DNA of 64,000 bases from an uncultured Prevotellaceae bacterium (lineage in GTDB: Bacteria; Bacteroidota; Bacteroidia; Bacteroidales; Bacteroidaceae), in contig OMZS01000009.1 of NCBI GenBank assembly GCA_900315565.1, positions 83,654-147,653 on the forward strand. The letters are read 5' to 3'. Below are positions 25,812 to 34,628 of the stretch, piece by piece; position 1 is the first letter of the stretch; each line of letters begins with the position of its first letter. The notes beneath the pieces are model-generated. The model saw only the letters and a program-made list of their open reading frames with translations. It did not search any database and was not told where the DNA came from. Position numbers and translations under genes: made by a program.

Positions 25812-26612
25812 TCAAAGAAAATCCGGCGGAAGGATGAAAGAACTGAGTATTTCGGTTTCTACAGCGTCGCCCAGGCCTGTATCGACAAGCACGAAGGGCA
25901 CATCTCTGCGCGATAGTTTCGATGTGCCAAAACCCGACTGCTTGATGCCAAGCATATAGAAGAACTGGGCGGAGACATCGGCGTCGTTGTCCAAAATAGA
26001 GAAATTGTAGGTGACACCTCCCACGGGAATGCGCAAAAGCGTGTTTTTGCCTGTGCCATGAAGCGAAATCTTGTTCTTCTCAATCAGCTGGCTGGGCTGC
26101 GGCGAGAGGGCCGACTGCATGCTGGTCACCTTGAACAAATAACTGTTCAGGTTGCCATCGATGACCAGCAACATTTGCGGACTGCTGGCGGTGAGTGCCG
26201 GATGGGTGCTCTTTTTTACCAGCATTGCGGCATAGCCAACAGTAAGCCGAAGGCTGAAAGCCACCGAGTCTTGTGTTCGTATGTCGCGAATGCCGATGGT
26301 GGTTTGGCCCTCGCGAAGGTTTCCGCTGAAGTATATGTTCACCGTCTGGTCAGCGTCCCACAATCCAGAATACATGTCGGAATAGGTGCGCACGTCCATC
26401 TTTACCAGCGACGTGTCGGCCAGGGTAACCCTCACACGCTTGCTGCCAAAAAAAACCGGCACCTGCAGCGTTCCCGTGCAGGGCATTGAGTATTCATTCT
26501 GACGGAGCGTCAGTTTGCCATAGTCTATATCGCCGAAAGTATCTTTCAGACACGAAACAAAGGTCGTGGCCAAAAGCAGCAGCATTGAAAAAGCGGCAAC
26601 CCATCTTCTCAT
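25812..26612 (-). CDS. Lipoprotein of unknown function (DUF4270-like position and style)
   Basis: 266 residues from the ATG at 26612 with a lipobox (LLLLATTFVSC, Cys about 20). The sequence has YGKLTLRQNEYSMPCTGTLQ and VNIYFSGNLREGQTTI and looks beta-rich. Longer upstream translations in the same frame are an overlap with waaA and are unlikely. The start codon overlaps the waaA stop by 4 bp (ATGA), which argues for translational coupling. I cannot name the family; an outer-membrane or periplasmic role tied to lipid A/LOS biogenesis is only suggested by context. Confidence 0.75.
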   Translation of the reverse strand: MRRWVAAFSMLLLLATTFVSCLKDTFGDIDYGKLTLRQNEYSMPCTGTLQVPVFFGSKRVRVTLADTSLVKMDVRTYSDMYSGLWDADQTVNIYFSGNLREGQTTIGIRDIRTQDSVAFSLRLTVGYAAMLVKKSTHPALTASSPQMLLVIDGNLNSYLFKVTSMQSALSPQPSQLIEKNKISLHGTGKNTLLRIPVGGVTYNFSILDNDADVSAQFFYMLGIKQSGFGTSKLSRRDVPFVLVDTGLGDAVETEILSSFILPPDFL

Positions 26613-27850
26613 AGTCCTACCGATTTGAGTATTTTGTCGGTTGCGCCTGCGCGCCCGGCAACGTAACGCCCGGCCTGCTCTCCTCGCTCGGCCATCTGTT
26701 CGGGATGCTCGCCGAAGAGGTTCATCTGTGACTCGAAGTCGGCATAGCTGCTGATTTCTATTCCGCCACCATTCTGTTTCAGGTCGTGCGCCTCTTGGAA
26801 ACGCGCGTTGTTGGGGCCGAAAAACACGGGCACTCCCCATGCGGCAGCCTCGGGCAGATTGTGAATGCCCACGCCAAAGCCGCCACCCACATAGGCCACG
26901 TTGCCATAGTGGTAAATGCTGCTGAGCAGCCCGAAACAATCGATGATAAGCACATCGTAGGATGAGGGATTGAGCGCGGAATCAGAGGAAGAAAGCTGAG
27001 AATAGCGCACCACCCTACGCCCTTGCAGCATTTTCTCTATCTGCTGCAAATGGTCTTCGCCGATGACATGCGGCGCAATGATGAGTTTCCAATCGGGGTG
27101 CTCGTTGAAGTAGCGAATAAAGATTTCCTCGTCGGGCGGCCACGACGAACCGGCCACAAATACCTTCACGTCTTTGTTGCCCCCGACAAAGTTCTCAACC
27201 AATGGCAGCTGCTTGGCCTGCTGCTTGATTTGCAGCACGCGGTCGAAGCGGGTGTCGCCGGTAATCTCTACGCTGGTGATGCCCAGTTTGGCCAGCAAGT
27301 CGCGGCTCACCTCGTTTTGCACAAAAAACTTTGTGAAACACTTCAGCACGCGCCCGTACTGCCGCCCGTACCAGCGGAAGAACACCTGCTCGGGACGGAA
27401 AATGCTGGAAACACTGTAGGTGGGCACGTTGCGATGCTTCAGTATGTGCAGGTAATTGTACCAGAACTCATACTTGATGAAAAAAGCCATCGAGGGACGC
27501 ACCAGGCGCAGAAAACGCCTCGCATTGCTAATGGTGTCGAGGGGCAAATAACAAACAATGTCGGCACCCTCGTAGTTTTTTCGCACCTCGTAGCCCGAAG
27601 GCGAAAAGAAGGTGAGCAAAATCTTGTATTCGGGATGGTCGCGCCGGATGCGCTCCATGATGGGGCGCCCCTGCTCAAACTCTCCCAGCGAAGCGGCATG
27701 CACCCAGATATACTCGGCATTGGCATCTACTTTTGAGCGCAACACTGAGAATGCGGCGCGTTCGCCACGCCACATTTTCTTAACTTTCTTGCTGAACAGG
27801 CTGGCAACGGCCACGCCCGCCAAATACAAGTAGATGACAACGTTGTACAT
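26609..27850 (-). CDS. waaA: 3-deoxy-D-manno-octulosonic acid (Kdo) transferase
   Basis: 413 residues with the GT30 architecture: a short N-terminal membrane anchor (YNVVIYLYLAGVAVASLFS), the N-lobe with WVHAASLGEFEQGRPI and LLTFFSPSGYEVRKNY, and the C-lobe with GSSWPPDEE, APHVIGEDHLQQIE and VAYVGGGFGVGIHNLPEAAA, the nucleotide-sugar site. WaaA adds Kdo to lipid A precursor at the inner face of the inner membrane. It lies 51 bp downstream of gltX and overlaps the next lipoprotein gene by 4 bp. Confidence 0.95.
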   Translation of the reverse strand: MYNVVIYLYLAGVAVASLFSKKVKKMWRGERAAFSVLRSKVDANAEYIWVHAASLGEFEQGRPIMERIRRDHPEYKILLTFFSPSGYEVRKNYEGADIVCYLPLDTISNARRFLRLVRPSMAFFIKYEFWYNYLHILKHRNVPTYSVSSIFRPEQVFFRWYGRQYGRVLKCFTKFFVQNEVSRDLLAKLGITSVEITGDTRFDRVLQIKQQAKQLPLVENFVGGNKDVKVFVAGSSWPPDEEIFIRYFNEHPDWKLIIAPHVIGEDHLQQIEKMLQGRRVVRYSQLSSSDSALNPSSYDVLIIDCFGLLSSIYHYGNVAYVGGGFGVGIHNLPEAAAWGVPVFFGPNNARFQEAHDLKQNGGGIEISSYADFESQMNLFGEHPEQMAERGEQAGRYVAGRAGATDKILKSVGL

Positions 27851-27901
27851 CCAGAACCGCTTTCTATTTCGAGATTTCTATGGTTTCGTTTTTGCGAGGC
27901 C

Positions 27902-29419
27902 TCAGCCCAGCACTTCAATGGCGCGACGCATGCGGCGCAGGGTTTCTTCCTTTCCGAGGAAGGCCGAAATATCGAACATGCCGGGGCCTTTGCCCTCGCC
28001 CACCAGCGTCAGGCGCCAGGCGTTCATAATGTTGCCCAGCTTGTAGTCGTTCTGCTCAATCCATGCTTTCACCGCCTCTTCCTGACTCTCAAGCGAGAAG
28101 TCGTCGAGCTGCTCCAGCAGGTCGGCCAATTCGGTCATGCACTTCGCCGAGTCGTCCTTCCAGCGCTTCTTGCGGGTTTTCTCGTCGTACTCCACCGGCG
28201 GAATAAAGAAGAACGAGCACAGCGGCCACAGCTCTTTGACAAAGCTGACGCGGTCTTTCATCATGGCCACCACCTGAGTGACGCGCTCCAACGGCTCGTC
28301 GATGCCATTGTTGGCCACGATAGGAGCAAACAGCTGGGCTATCTCCTCGTTGCTCTTGCGCAAAATATACTCGTGGTTGAACCAGATGCCTTTTTGATAG
28401 TCGAACTTGGCGCCGGCTTTCGAGCAACGCCCGATGTCGAACGCCTCCACCAGCTCAGCGAGCGAGAACAGCTCTTGCTCGGTGCCCGGATTCCATCCCA
28501 GCATGGCCAAGAAATTGACCACTGCCTCGGGGAAATAGCCGCTCTCGCGGAAACCCGAGCTCACCTCGCCCGTCTTGGGGTCGTGCCATTCGAGCGGGAA
28601 CACGGGGAAGCCCAGACGGTCGCCGTCGCGCTTGCTCAGCTTGCCTTTACCCTCGGGTTTGAGCAGCAGGGGCAGGTGGGCAAAGCGGGGCATGGTGTCT
28701 TCCCATCCGAAGGCCCGGTAGAGCAGCACGTGCAGCGGAGCACTGGGCAGCCACTCCTCGCCACGAATGACGTGGGTAATCTCCATGAGATGGTCGTCAA
28801 CAATGTTGGCCAGATGGTAGGTGGGCAGCTCGTCGGCACTCTTGTAGAGCACTTTGTCGTCGAGGATGTCGCTCTTCACGCGCACCTCGCCGCGAATCAT
28901 ATCGTTGACAAGAATTTCCTCACCCGGCTGAATAAGGAAACGCACCACATACTGGCTGCCGCCGTCGATTTCGTCCTGCACCTCAGAAGCCGGCATGGTG
29001 AGCGAGTTGCGCATCATGCCGCGGGTGCGTGTGTCGTACTGGAAATTTGGTATCTCGTTGCGTTTTGCCTCCAGTTCCTCGGGTGTGTCGAAGGCAATGT
29101 AAGCCTTGCCTGCTTCGAGCAACTGGTCCACATATTTCTTATATATAGGGCGCCGCTCGCTCTGCCGGTAGGGGCCTTTGTCGCCCCCGAAGCTTACGCC
29201 CTCGTCGAACTTGATGCCCAGCCAACGAAACGACTCGATGATGTACTCCTCGGCTCCAGGCACAAAACGGTTTGAATCGGTATCCTCAATACGGAAAACT
29301 AAATCGCCGCCGTGCTGGCGCGCAAACAGATAATTGAACAATGCGGTGCGCACGCCACCAATGTGCAAAGGCCCCGTGGGACTCGGTGCAAAACGCACTC
29401 TAACCTTATTTTCTGCCAT
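27902..29419 (-). CDS. gltX: Glutamate-tRNA ligase
   Basis: 505 residues from the ATG at 29419 ([20 protein letters not shown]). Class I aminoacyl-tRNA synthetase motifs are present: the HIGH-type [11 protein letters not shown] at the start and the KMSKS-type [13 protein letters not shown]. It charges tRNA-Glu in the cytoplasm. The frame stays open further upstream to about 30058 but this lies under the opposite-strand gene and has no gltX similarity, so it is rejected. First gene of the gltX-waaA-lipoprotein operon. Confidence 0.96.
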   Translation of the reverse strand: MAENKVRVRFAPSPTGPLHIGGVRTALFNYLFARQHGGDLVFRIEDTDSNRFVPGAEEYIIESFRWLGIKFDEGVSFGGDKGPYRQSERRPIYKKYVDQLLEAGKAYIAFDTPEELEAKRNEIPNFQYDTRTRGMMRNSLTMPASEVQDEIDGGSQYVVRFLIQPGEEILVNDMIRGEVRVKSDILDDKVLYKSADELPTYHLANIVDDHLMEITHVIRGEEWLPSAPLHVLLYRAFGWEDTMPRFAHLPLLLKPEGKGKLSKRDGDRLGFPVFPLEWHDPKTGEVSSGFRESGYFPEAVVNFLAMLGWNPGTEQELFSLAELVEAFDIGRCSKAGAKFDYQKGIWFNHEYILRKSNEEIAQLFAPIVANNGIDEPLERVTQVVAMMKDRVSFVKELWPLCSFFFIPPVEYDEKTRKKRWKDDSAKCMTELADLLEQLDDFSLESQEEAVKAWIEQNDYKLGNIMNAWRLTLVGEGKGPGMFDISAFLGKEETLRRMRRAIEVLG

Positions 29420-29436
29420 TATTGCTAATTTTTGTG

Positions 29437-29444
29437 CAAAATTA
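29437..29444 (-). promoter_or_regulatory. Putative gltX operon -7 box
   Basis: TAATTTTG on the minus strand, 18 bp before the gltX ATG, in the 93-bp divergent gap. On the plus strand TATTTTCG (29478-29485) is an imperfect -7 box for the HD gene. Confidence 0.45.
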
Positions 29445-29512
29445 CACTTTTTTTTGCATAATAGCGTATTTTTTTTGTATTTTCGCACTGTAATCGGTAA
29501 AAACTGAATTTT

Positions 29513-31648
29513 ATGACAAAGAATCCCGACCAAAACGAAAGCACGAACACGGGCTATCACATGCTGAGAATAGCCCTGGTCATTGCCACTATTGCACTCA
29601 TCGTATGGGCTTTGCCGCGCACCACACGCCAGCAATACCACTACGACGTGGGCAAGCCATGGATGTACGGCTCGTTCATCGCACAATTCGACTTTCCCAT
29701 CTACAAGACCGACGAAACCATCAAAGCCGAGCAGGACAGCCTCATCAACCAGTTTGAGCCTTACTTCAGCTACGACACCGAGGTGGAGAAAAAACAAATC
29801 AACAAATTTCTCTACGACTTTCAGGGAGGCATACCCGGACTTTCGGCCGACTACATTGGCGTTATCACCGACCGGCTGCACCGACTCTATCAGTCGGGCA
29901 TCATGTCGCCCACACAATACGACAAACTGTCGAAAGACAGCACCAACATGGTGCGCATCATCAACGGGAAGGAGGCCACCGGACTGCAAATCAACTGCCT
30001 CTACTCCACCAAGACGGCCTATACTAAAATCTTCACCGACGAGAAACTGGCCCCCCATCGCGCCATTCTACAGAAATGCAACCTGACAGAGTACATCGCG
30101 CCCAACGTGCTCTACGACAAGGAGCGAAGCGAAACCGAGCAGGCCGACTTGCTCAGCTCCATACCGCTGGCCAGCGGCATGGTGCTCAGCGGACAAAAGA
30201 TTATCGACCGCGGCGAGATTGTTGACGACTACACTTTCCGCGTGCTCAACTCATTCGACCGCGAAATGCAGCGACGAAACTCATCGTCAGCCGAGATTGC
30301 CACCACCGTGCTCGGACAAATACTCTACGTGGGCATCTTCATCCTGCTCTACACCATCTACCTGGCCCTCTTCCGCAAAGACTACTTCGAGAACACCCGC
30401 GCCATACTCATGCTCTACGGCATGCTGGCCATCTTCCCCATCATTGTTTCCATCATGATGGAGCACACCATTCTGAGCATCTACATAGTGCCCTTCGCCA
30501 TTGTGCCCATCCTCACGCGCGTGTTCATGGACTCGCGCACCGCCTTCATCACCCATGCCATCATGATACTGCTCTGCGCAGCTGCCGTGAAATATCAGTA
30601 CGAGTTTATCATCGTGCAGCTCACCTCAGGACTCGTGGCCATCTACTCGCTGCGCGAACTCTACAACCGCGCACAGCTGTTCAAGACAGCCATTCTCATC
30701 ACGCTGGCCAGCGCAGCCGTATATATGTCGCTGCAGCTCATGCAGGACAACGACATCTTCACCTTCGACCACACCATGTACACACACCTCGTGGCCAACG
30801 GCGTGCTGCTGCTCTTCGCCTACCCGCTGATGTACCTCATCGAGAAAACCTTCGGATTCATCTCCGACGTGGCACTCATCGAGCTGTCGAACACCAGCAA
30901 GGACGTGCTCAGAAGCCTCAGCGAGCAGGCGCCCGGCACATTCCAGCACAGCATCATGGTGGGCAACCTGGCTGCCGAAATAGCCAACCGCATCGGAGCC
31001 AAGGCACAGCTCGTCAGAACCGGCGCTTTCTACCACGACATCGGGAAAATGCAAAATCCCGCCTTCTTCACCGAGAACCAAAAGGGCAACAACCCGCTCA
31101 ACAACATGGACCGGCGCCAGGCAGCGCAAATAGTTATCAGCCATGTCACCGAAGGACTGAAACTGGCCGACAAGCACGACCTGCCCGCCATCATCAAAGA
31201 CTTCATTGCCACCCACCACGGCCACGGCAAAACCAAGTATTTCTACATTTCGTACCTCAACGAGCACCCCGACGAGCAAGTAGATGAACAGCCGTTCACT
31301 TATCCTGGGCCCAATCCCTTCACCCGCGAGCAGGCCATTCTGATGATGGCCGACTCAGTGGAGGCCGCCGCACGCTCACTGACCGAATACACCGAACAGA
31401 GCATCAGCCAACTCGTCAACCAAATCATCGACTCGCAAATGGCCGACGGATACTTTACCAACTGCCCCATCACTTTCTACGACATCTCGCAGGCCAAGGA
31501 AGTGCTCATCGAGCGACTCATGAGCATCTACCACACTCGCGTCACCTACCCCACCCTCAACAAACCCGACGACGCAAAAGCCAATGCCGACACCTCTCGC
31601 AAATCGCCTGAAGAGCCGCGCCGGCGCAGCGAACGCCACAAAAAGTAA
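29513..31648 (+). CDS. 7TM-HD phosphohydrolase (PgpH-type cyclic di-AMP phosphodiesterase)
   Basis: 711 residues: an N-terminal transmembrane segment ([18 protein letters not shown]), a large extracytoplasmic 7TMR-HDED-type region (about 40-260), seven transmembrane helices (about 265-460; [32 protein letters not shown]), and a cytoplasmic HD domain with the metal motifs [20 protein letters not shown] and [15 protein letters not shown]. The PgpH family degrades cyclic di-AMP to pApA, which regulates potassium and turgor. The C-terminal tail is basic ([17 protein letters not shown]). Confidence 0.9.
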   Translation: MTKNPDQNESTNTGYHMLRIALVIATIALIVWALPRTTRQQYHYDVGKPWMYGSFIAQFDFPIYKTDETIKAEQDSLINQFEPYFSYDTEVEKKQINKFLYDFQGGIPGLSADYIGVITDRLHRLYQSGIMSPTQYDKLSKDSTNMVRIINGKEATGLQINCLYSTKTAYTKIFTDEKLAPHRAILQKCNLTEYIAPNVLYDKERSETEQADLLSSIPLASGMVLSGQKIIDRGEIVDDYTFRVLNSFDREMQRRNSSSAEIATTVLGQILYVGIFILLYTIYLALFRKDYFENTRAILMLYGMLAIFPIIVSIMMEHTILSIYIVPFAIVPILTRVFMDSRTAFITHAIMILLCAAAVKYQYEFIIVQLTSGLVAIYSLRELYNRAQLFKTAILITLASAAVYMSLQLMQDNDIFTFDHTMYTHLVANGVLLLFAYPLMYLIEKTFGFISDVALIELSNTSKDVLRSLSEQAPGTFQHSIMVGNLAAEIANRIGAKAQLVRTGAFYHDIGKMQNPAFFTENQKGNNPLNNMDRRQAAQIVISHVTEGLKLADKHDLPAIIKDFIATHHGHGKTKYFYISYLNEHPDEQVDEQPFTYPGPNPFTREQAILMMADSVEAAARSLTEYTEQSISQLVNQIIDSQMADGYFTNCPITFYDISQAKEVLIERLMSIYHTRVTYPTLNKPDDAKANADTSRKSPEEPRRRSERHKK

Positions 31649-31714
31649 CAACAGCACCTACGGATTTTTGCCCGAAACCAAGAGCAGGGATAATATCGCC
31701 GGCAATAAACTCAA

Positions 31715-31895
31715 AATTTTCTAGAGATTTTTGGCGTAATGCCGTGAGTTATTTTCGTAACCCACGGCATTATTTTTTTATCTCACGACGATAAGGTGAA
31801 ATTTTCTAGAGAATTTTCTAGCAACGCCGTGAGTTATTATCGCAATGCCGTGAGTTATTTTTGCAACTCACCACATCATTATTTCTTTTCACGAC
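31715..31895. repeat. Modular intergenic repeat, copy R2 (CGTGAGTTA / TCTAGA)
   Basis: Contains AAATTTTCTAGAGATTT, ATGCCGTGAGTTATTTTCG with its mirror CCCACGGCATTATT, GAAATTTTCTAGAGAATT, and two further CCGTGAGTTATT units. The same modules are used as in R1, R3 and R4. The inner pair 31737-31775 forms a hairpin followed by a T-run and may terminate the HD gene. Confidence 0.8.
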
Positions 31896-31958
31896 ATTCG
31901 GAGAGCTATGCCGGGGGAGAGCACAAAAACGCTGTTGTTTGCGCACACAAAAGACGAG

Positions 31959-31994
31959 AAAACCTGCACAAAATTGCACTTTTGTGCAGGTTTT
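31959..31994 (+). terminator. Perfect 15-bp hairpin with T-rich tail
   Basis: AAAACCTGCACAAAA (31959-31973) pairs perfectly with TTTTGTGCAGGTTTT (31980-31994), loop TTGCAC; followed by GTGCAATTTTTAG. It is about 110 bp ahead of the FadL-like gene and 310 bp after the HD gene. Confidence 0.7.
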
Positions 31995-32060
31995 GTGCAA
32001 TTTTTAGTGAATAAAAGTTAAATACACGGGGTAAAAATAGGAAAATATGAACAATGGAGA

Positions 32061-32068
32061 TACCTTTG
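32061..32068 (+). promoter_or_regulatory. -7 box that decides the start of the FadL-like gene
   Basis: TACCTTTG, 33 bp before the ATG at 32101. It lies inside an upstream in-frame extension starting at 32047, which therefore should not be translated. Confidence 0.6.
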
Positions 32069-32100
32069 CAACCAATTTTTACAAAGTTTTGTTTAAGGAT

Positions 32101-33663
32101 ATGAAAAGATTGATTATTGCATGCGTCAGCGTGATGCTCGGCGCAACCTTGCAGACAGCCACAGCCGGTGGCATTCTGACAAACACCAACCAAAGCATCA
32201 ACTTTCTGCGAAACCCAGCACGCGATGCCGCCATCGGGCTTGACGGTGTCTATTCAAACCCGGCAGGCGTTGCCTTTCTGCCCGAAGGATTTCACATAGC
32301 CTTCAACTGGCAGTACGCTCACCAGACGCGAACCATTCACTCTACCAACCCCGTGTTTGCGCTGGGCCGCAAAAACGGCGGACTGGACACCAAGACCTTC
32401 GAAGGTGTGGCCGACGCACCCATCATTCCCTCGCTGCAGGCAGCCTGGAACAAGGGCGACTGGAGCCTTCAGTTCAACTTCTCGGTGCCTGGCGGCGGCG
32501 GCAAGTGCGAATTTGCCGACGGACTGGGCTCGTTCGAGAGCGTTGTCGGAAGCATTGCCCACCAACTGACAGGGCTCGACCAGCTGGCCACGGCACTGGG
32601 GCAGCCGGCTCCGGGTGTGAGCGGCTACGACATGGACGGCTATATGCAGGGCCGTCAGTACTACTTCGGATTCCAGCTGGGCGCTGCCTACAAAATCAAC
32701 GAGAACCTTTCAGTTTATGGTGGTCTGCGCCTGCTCTACGGCAGTGCCACCTATAAAGCCAAAATCAGCAACATCCAGGTGAAGACGGCCGGCGGCTACG
32801 TGAACTTTGGCAGTTTCATGCAGTCGGCAACAGCCCTGGTTGACGGCGGACTGAGCTACGTGGCCAGCAACCTGGAGCAGGTGAACGCTGGCATAGCACA
32901 ATACGAGGCTGCCGGTGTGCCCGTTCCTGCCACGCTGGCAGCCACCAAGGCACAGCTCGAAGCCACCAACGCCACGCTGATGGGCACAAGCGACAACCTG
33001 AACGCGCTGCAGAAATACTCTGATGGTGTCAACCTGCTCTGCAACCAGAGCGGCGTGGGCGTGGCTCCCGTCATCGGTGTGGACTACCGCTTCGGACAGT
33101 TCAACGTGGCTGCAAAATACGAGTTCAAGACGCAGATGCACATGAAGAACGAATCAACGGTGAACGAAGCCAGCGAAATAGCTGCTGTCAACAAGTTCCG
33201 CGACGGCGAGAAAATCGACGAGGACTCACCCGCACAGCTGGCCGTTGGCGCCCAGTGGAGCGTCACCGACGGTGTGCGCCTGAACCTGGGCTACCACCAC
33301 TTCTTCGACAAAAACGTGAACTGGTATAACGACACACAGAAACTGCTCGACCATGGCACCAACGAGTATCTGGGCGGTGCCGAGTGGGACGTCAACGACC
33401 GGCTGACCGTTTCGGGCGGACTGCAGCTGACACGCTACGGACTCACCGACGAATACATGAACGACATGTCGTTTGTGGTAAACTCCTACAGCTTCGGTTT
33501 CGGTGTGGGCTACAAAGTGTCCGACAAGGTGACCATCAACGCTGCCTACTTCCAGACCAACTACGAAGACTACGACCGCGTCACCATCGAGCAGCCGCGC
33601 ATCAGCGACTCGTTCACCCGCACCAACCGCGTGCTGGGACTGGGATGCCAGGTGGATTTCTAA
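32101..33663 (+). CDS. FadL-like outer-membrane beta-barrel transporter
   Basis: 520 residues from the ATG at 32101: signal peptide (LIIACVSVMLGATLQTATA), then NFLRNPARDAAIGLDGVYSN and PAGVAFLPEGFHIAFNWQYA, the NPAG-type motif of the OMPP1/FadL/TodX family, and a repeated aromatic-rich strand pattern to the end. FadL-type barrels admit hydrophobic molecules through the outer membrane. In the middle (about 230-290) is an Ala/Thr/Leu-rich helical insertion (QYEAAGVPVPATLAATKAQL). It may carry other substrates than long-chain fatty acids. Confidence 0.85.
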   Translation: MKRLIIACVSVMLGATLQTATAGGILTNTNQSINFLRNPARDAAIGLDGVYSNPAGVAFLPEGFHIAFNWQYAHQTRTIHSTNPVFALGRKNGGLDTKTFEGVADAPIIPSLQAAWNKGDWSLQFNFSVPGGGGKCEFADGLGSFESVVGSIAHQLTGLDQLATALGQPAPGVSGYDMDGYMQGRQYYFGFQLGAAYKINENLSVYGGLRLLYGSATYKAKISNIQVKTAGGYVNFGSFMQSATALVDGGLSYVASNLEQVNAGIAQYEAAGVPVPATLAATKAQLEATNATLMGTSDNLNALQKYSDGVNLLCNQSGVGVAPVIGVDYRFGQFNVAAKYEFKTQMHMKNESTVNEASEIAAVNKFRDGEKIDEDSPAQLAVGAQWSVTDGVRLNLGYHHFFDKNVNWYNDTQKLLDHGTNEYLGGAEWDVNDRLTVSGGLQLTRYGLTDEYMNDMSFVVNSYSFGFGVGYKVSDKVTINAAYFQTNYEDYDRVTIEQPRISDSFTRTNRVLGLGCQVDF

Positions 33664-33698
33664 AAGCAGAGAAAAACAGCAAAAGAGAACTTCAATAA

Positions 33699-33764
33699 AC
33701 GGGTTCAGAGTAACGATTACCTTTCAAACACTGTGGTAATCATCACTCTGAACCCGCTTTTTGT
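33699..33764. terminator. Long hairpin terminator after the FadL-like gene, convergent with PIN toxin
   Basis: ACGGGTTCAGAGT...GATTACC (33699-33721) pairs with GGTAATC...ACTCTGAACCCGC (33735-33757) with one small mismatch, followed by TTTTTG. It lies between the plus-strand FadL-like gene and the minus-strand PIN gene. A second hairpin at 63672 shares the GATGATTACC/GGTAATCATC arms. Confidence 0.85.
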
Positions 33765-33780
33765 ATCCTGTTCCCACTGT

Positions 33781-34197
33781 TCAGCTTTCCGTAAGCAAAT
33801 CGAGCATCTGCCTGGCCGAACAAACAGGAATAGAAGAAAAAACAAAATCTTTCTGGTTTCGGGTAACCAAGTAATCGCACGAATAGTTTCGGGCGGCAAA
33901 ATACTGAACAGCATCCTCAAAATCTTTTGAGCGAAGTTCCAAGGCACTATTTATCGCCTGGGAACCAATGCCAATAACAGTTATGACATCGCTAAGCAAA
34001 CTTATTTTTTCATAAATGGTTTGCAAAGGGAATACTTTCTTGCAGACATAGACCACATTGACTATGGTTAAATCTGTCACGACCAATTCAATGTCGTTGA
34101 AATTTGACAATTGGAAAAGCCGTTCTGCATCAGAACTTTGAGCAACCCTGTTGGTCAAAAAGTCTATAACAATGTTTGTATCCAAAAAAATCCTCAT
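33781..34197 (-). CDS. PIN-domain protein, VapC-type toxin candidate
   Basis: 138 residues. The N-terminus MRIFLDTNIVIDFLTNR carries the first PIN acidic residue (D6), with later acidic residues in LRSKDFEDAVQYFAA and VTRNQKDF. PIN domains are metal-dependent ribonucleases. It overlaps the upstream antitoxin-like gene by 4 bp (ATGA), a typical toxin-antitoxin arrangement. Confidence 0.85.
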   Translation of the reverse strand: MRIFLDTNIVIDFLTNRVAQSSDAERLFQLSNFNDIELVVTDLTIVNVVYVCKKVFPLQTIYEKISLLSDVITVIGIGSQAINSALELRSKDFEDAVQYFAARNYSCDYLVTRNQKDFVFSSIPVCSARQMLDLLTES

Positions 34198-34511
34198 TGC
34201 CCAAAGTGTTTGTTCGTGAGATAATCACTTTTCTCTGTTTTCCAGTCTTCGGGCACATCCATCGAAAGACTTCCCGCTAAGAGCCTTACTTTTTCAGAAA
34301 CTATAAGCTTCCGTTTTTTCAAGACACCTTCGGTTGTGTTCTGATGGTCGGCTGACGCTAACAGCCGCTCGCCCAAACGCCTACGTACGGAAGGATTGAG
34401 GTGGAGCGATTCTATCAGGTTCCACAATCTGTCGAACGACAGCACAACTCCATTGGAAGGCACATTGTTTATGCTGCCCATAGGCTCGCTGACCATATCG
34501 TTTTCTATCAT
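34194..34511 (-). CDS. Putative antitoxin partner of the PIN toxin
   Basis: 105 residues starting MIENDMVSEPMGSINNVPSN; an alternative start at M6 is equally plausible. The middle reads LSFDRLWNLIESLHLNPSVR and RRRLGERLLASADHQNTTEG, an amphipathic helical region, and the end is charged. No well-known antitoxin fold is recognised, so the role is inferred from the 4-bp overlap with the PIN gene. Confidence 0.7.
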   Translation of the reverse strand: MIENDMVSEPMGSINNVPSNGVVLSFDRLWNLIESLHLNPSVRRRLGERLLASADHQNTTEGVLKKRKLIVSEKVRLLAGSLSMDVPEDWKTEKSDYLTNKHFGQ

Positions 34512-34552
34512 AGCCGTAAAATCTATTTTATAAAAATCCTACTCTTATTTTG

Positions 34553-34560
34553 CAAAGTTA
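34553..34560 (-). promoter_or_regulatory. Putative -7 box for the toxin-antitoxin pair
   Basis: TAACTTTG on the minus strand, 41 bp upstream of the antitoxin ATG. Confidence 0.5.
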
Positions 34561-34628
34561 AAGAAAAAAACCAAACAGAACGCCTTTTGCTAAAGAAAAG
34601 TCGCTCTGTGTGCAGAAAAAAAGTGTTT

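Noticed and set aside
26613-26939. A 109-codon N-terminal extension of the waaA-linked lipoprotein
   Set aside because: It lies inside waaA in another frame and is Arg-rich; the lipobox requires the start at 26612.
29420-30058. A 213-codon N-terminal extension of gltX
   Set aside because: The extension runs antisense to the HD phosphodiesterase and past a -7 box; canonical GltX starts at 29419.
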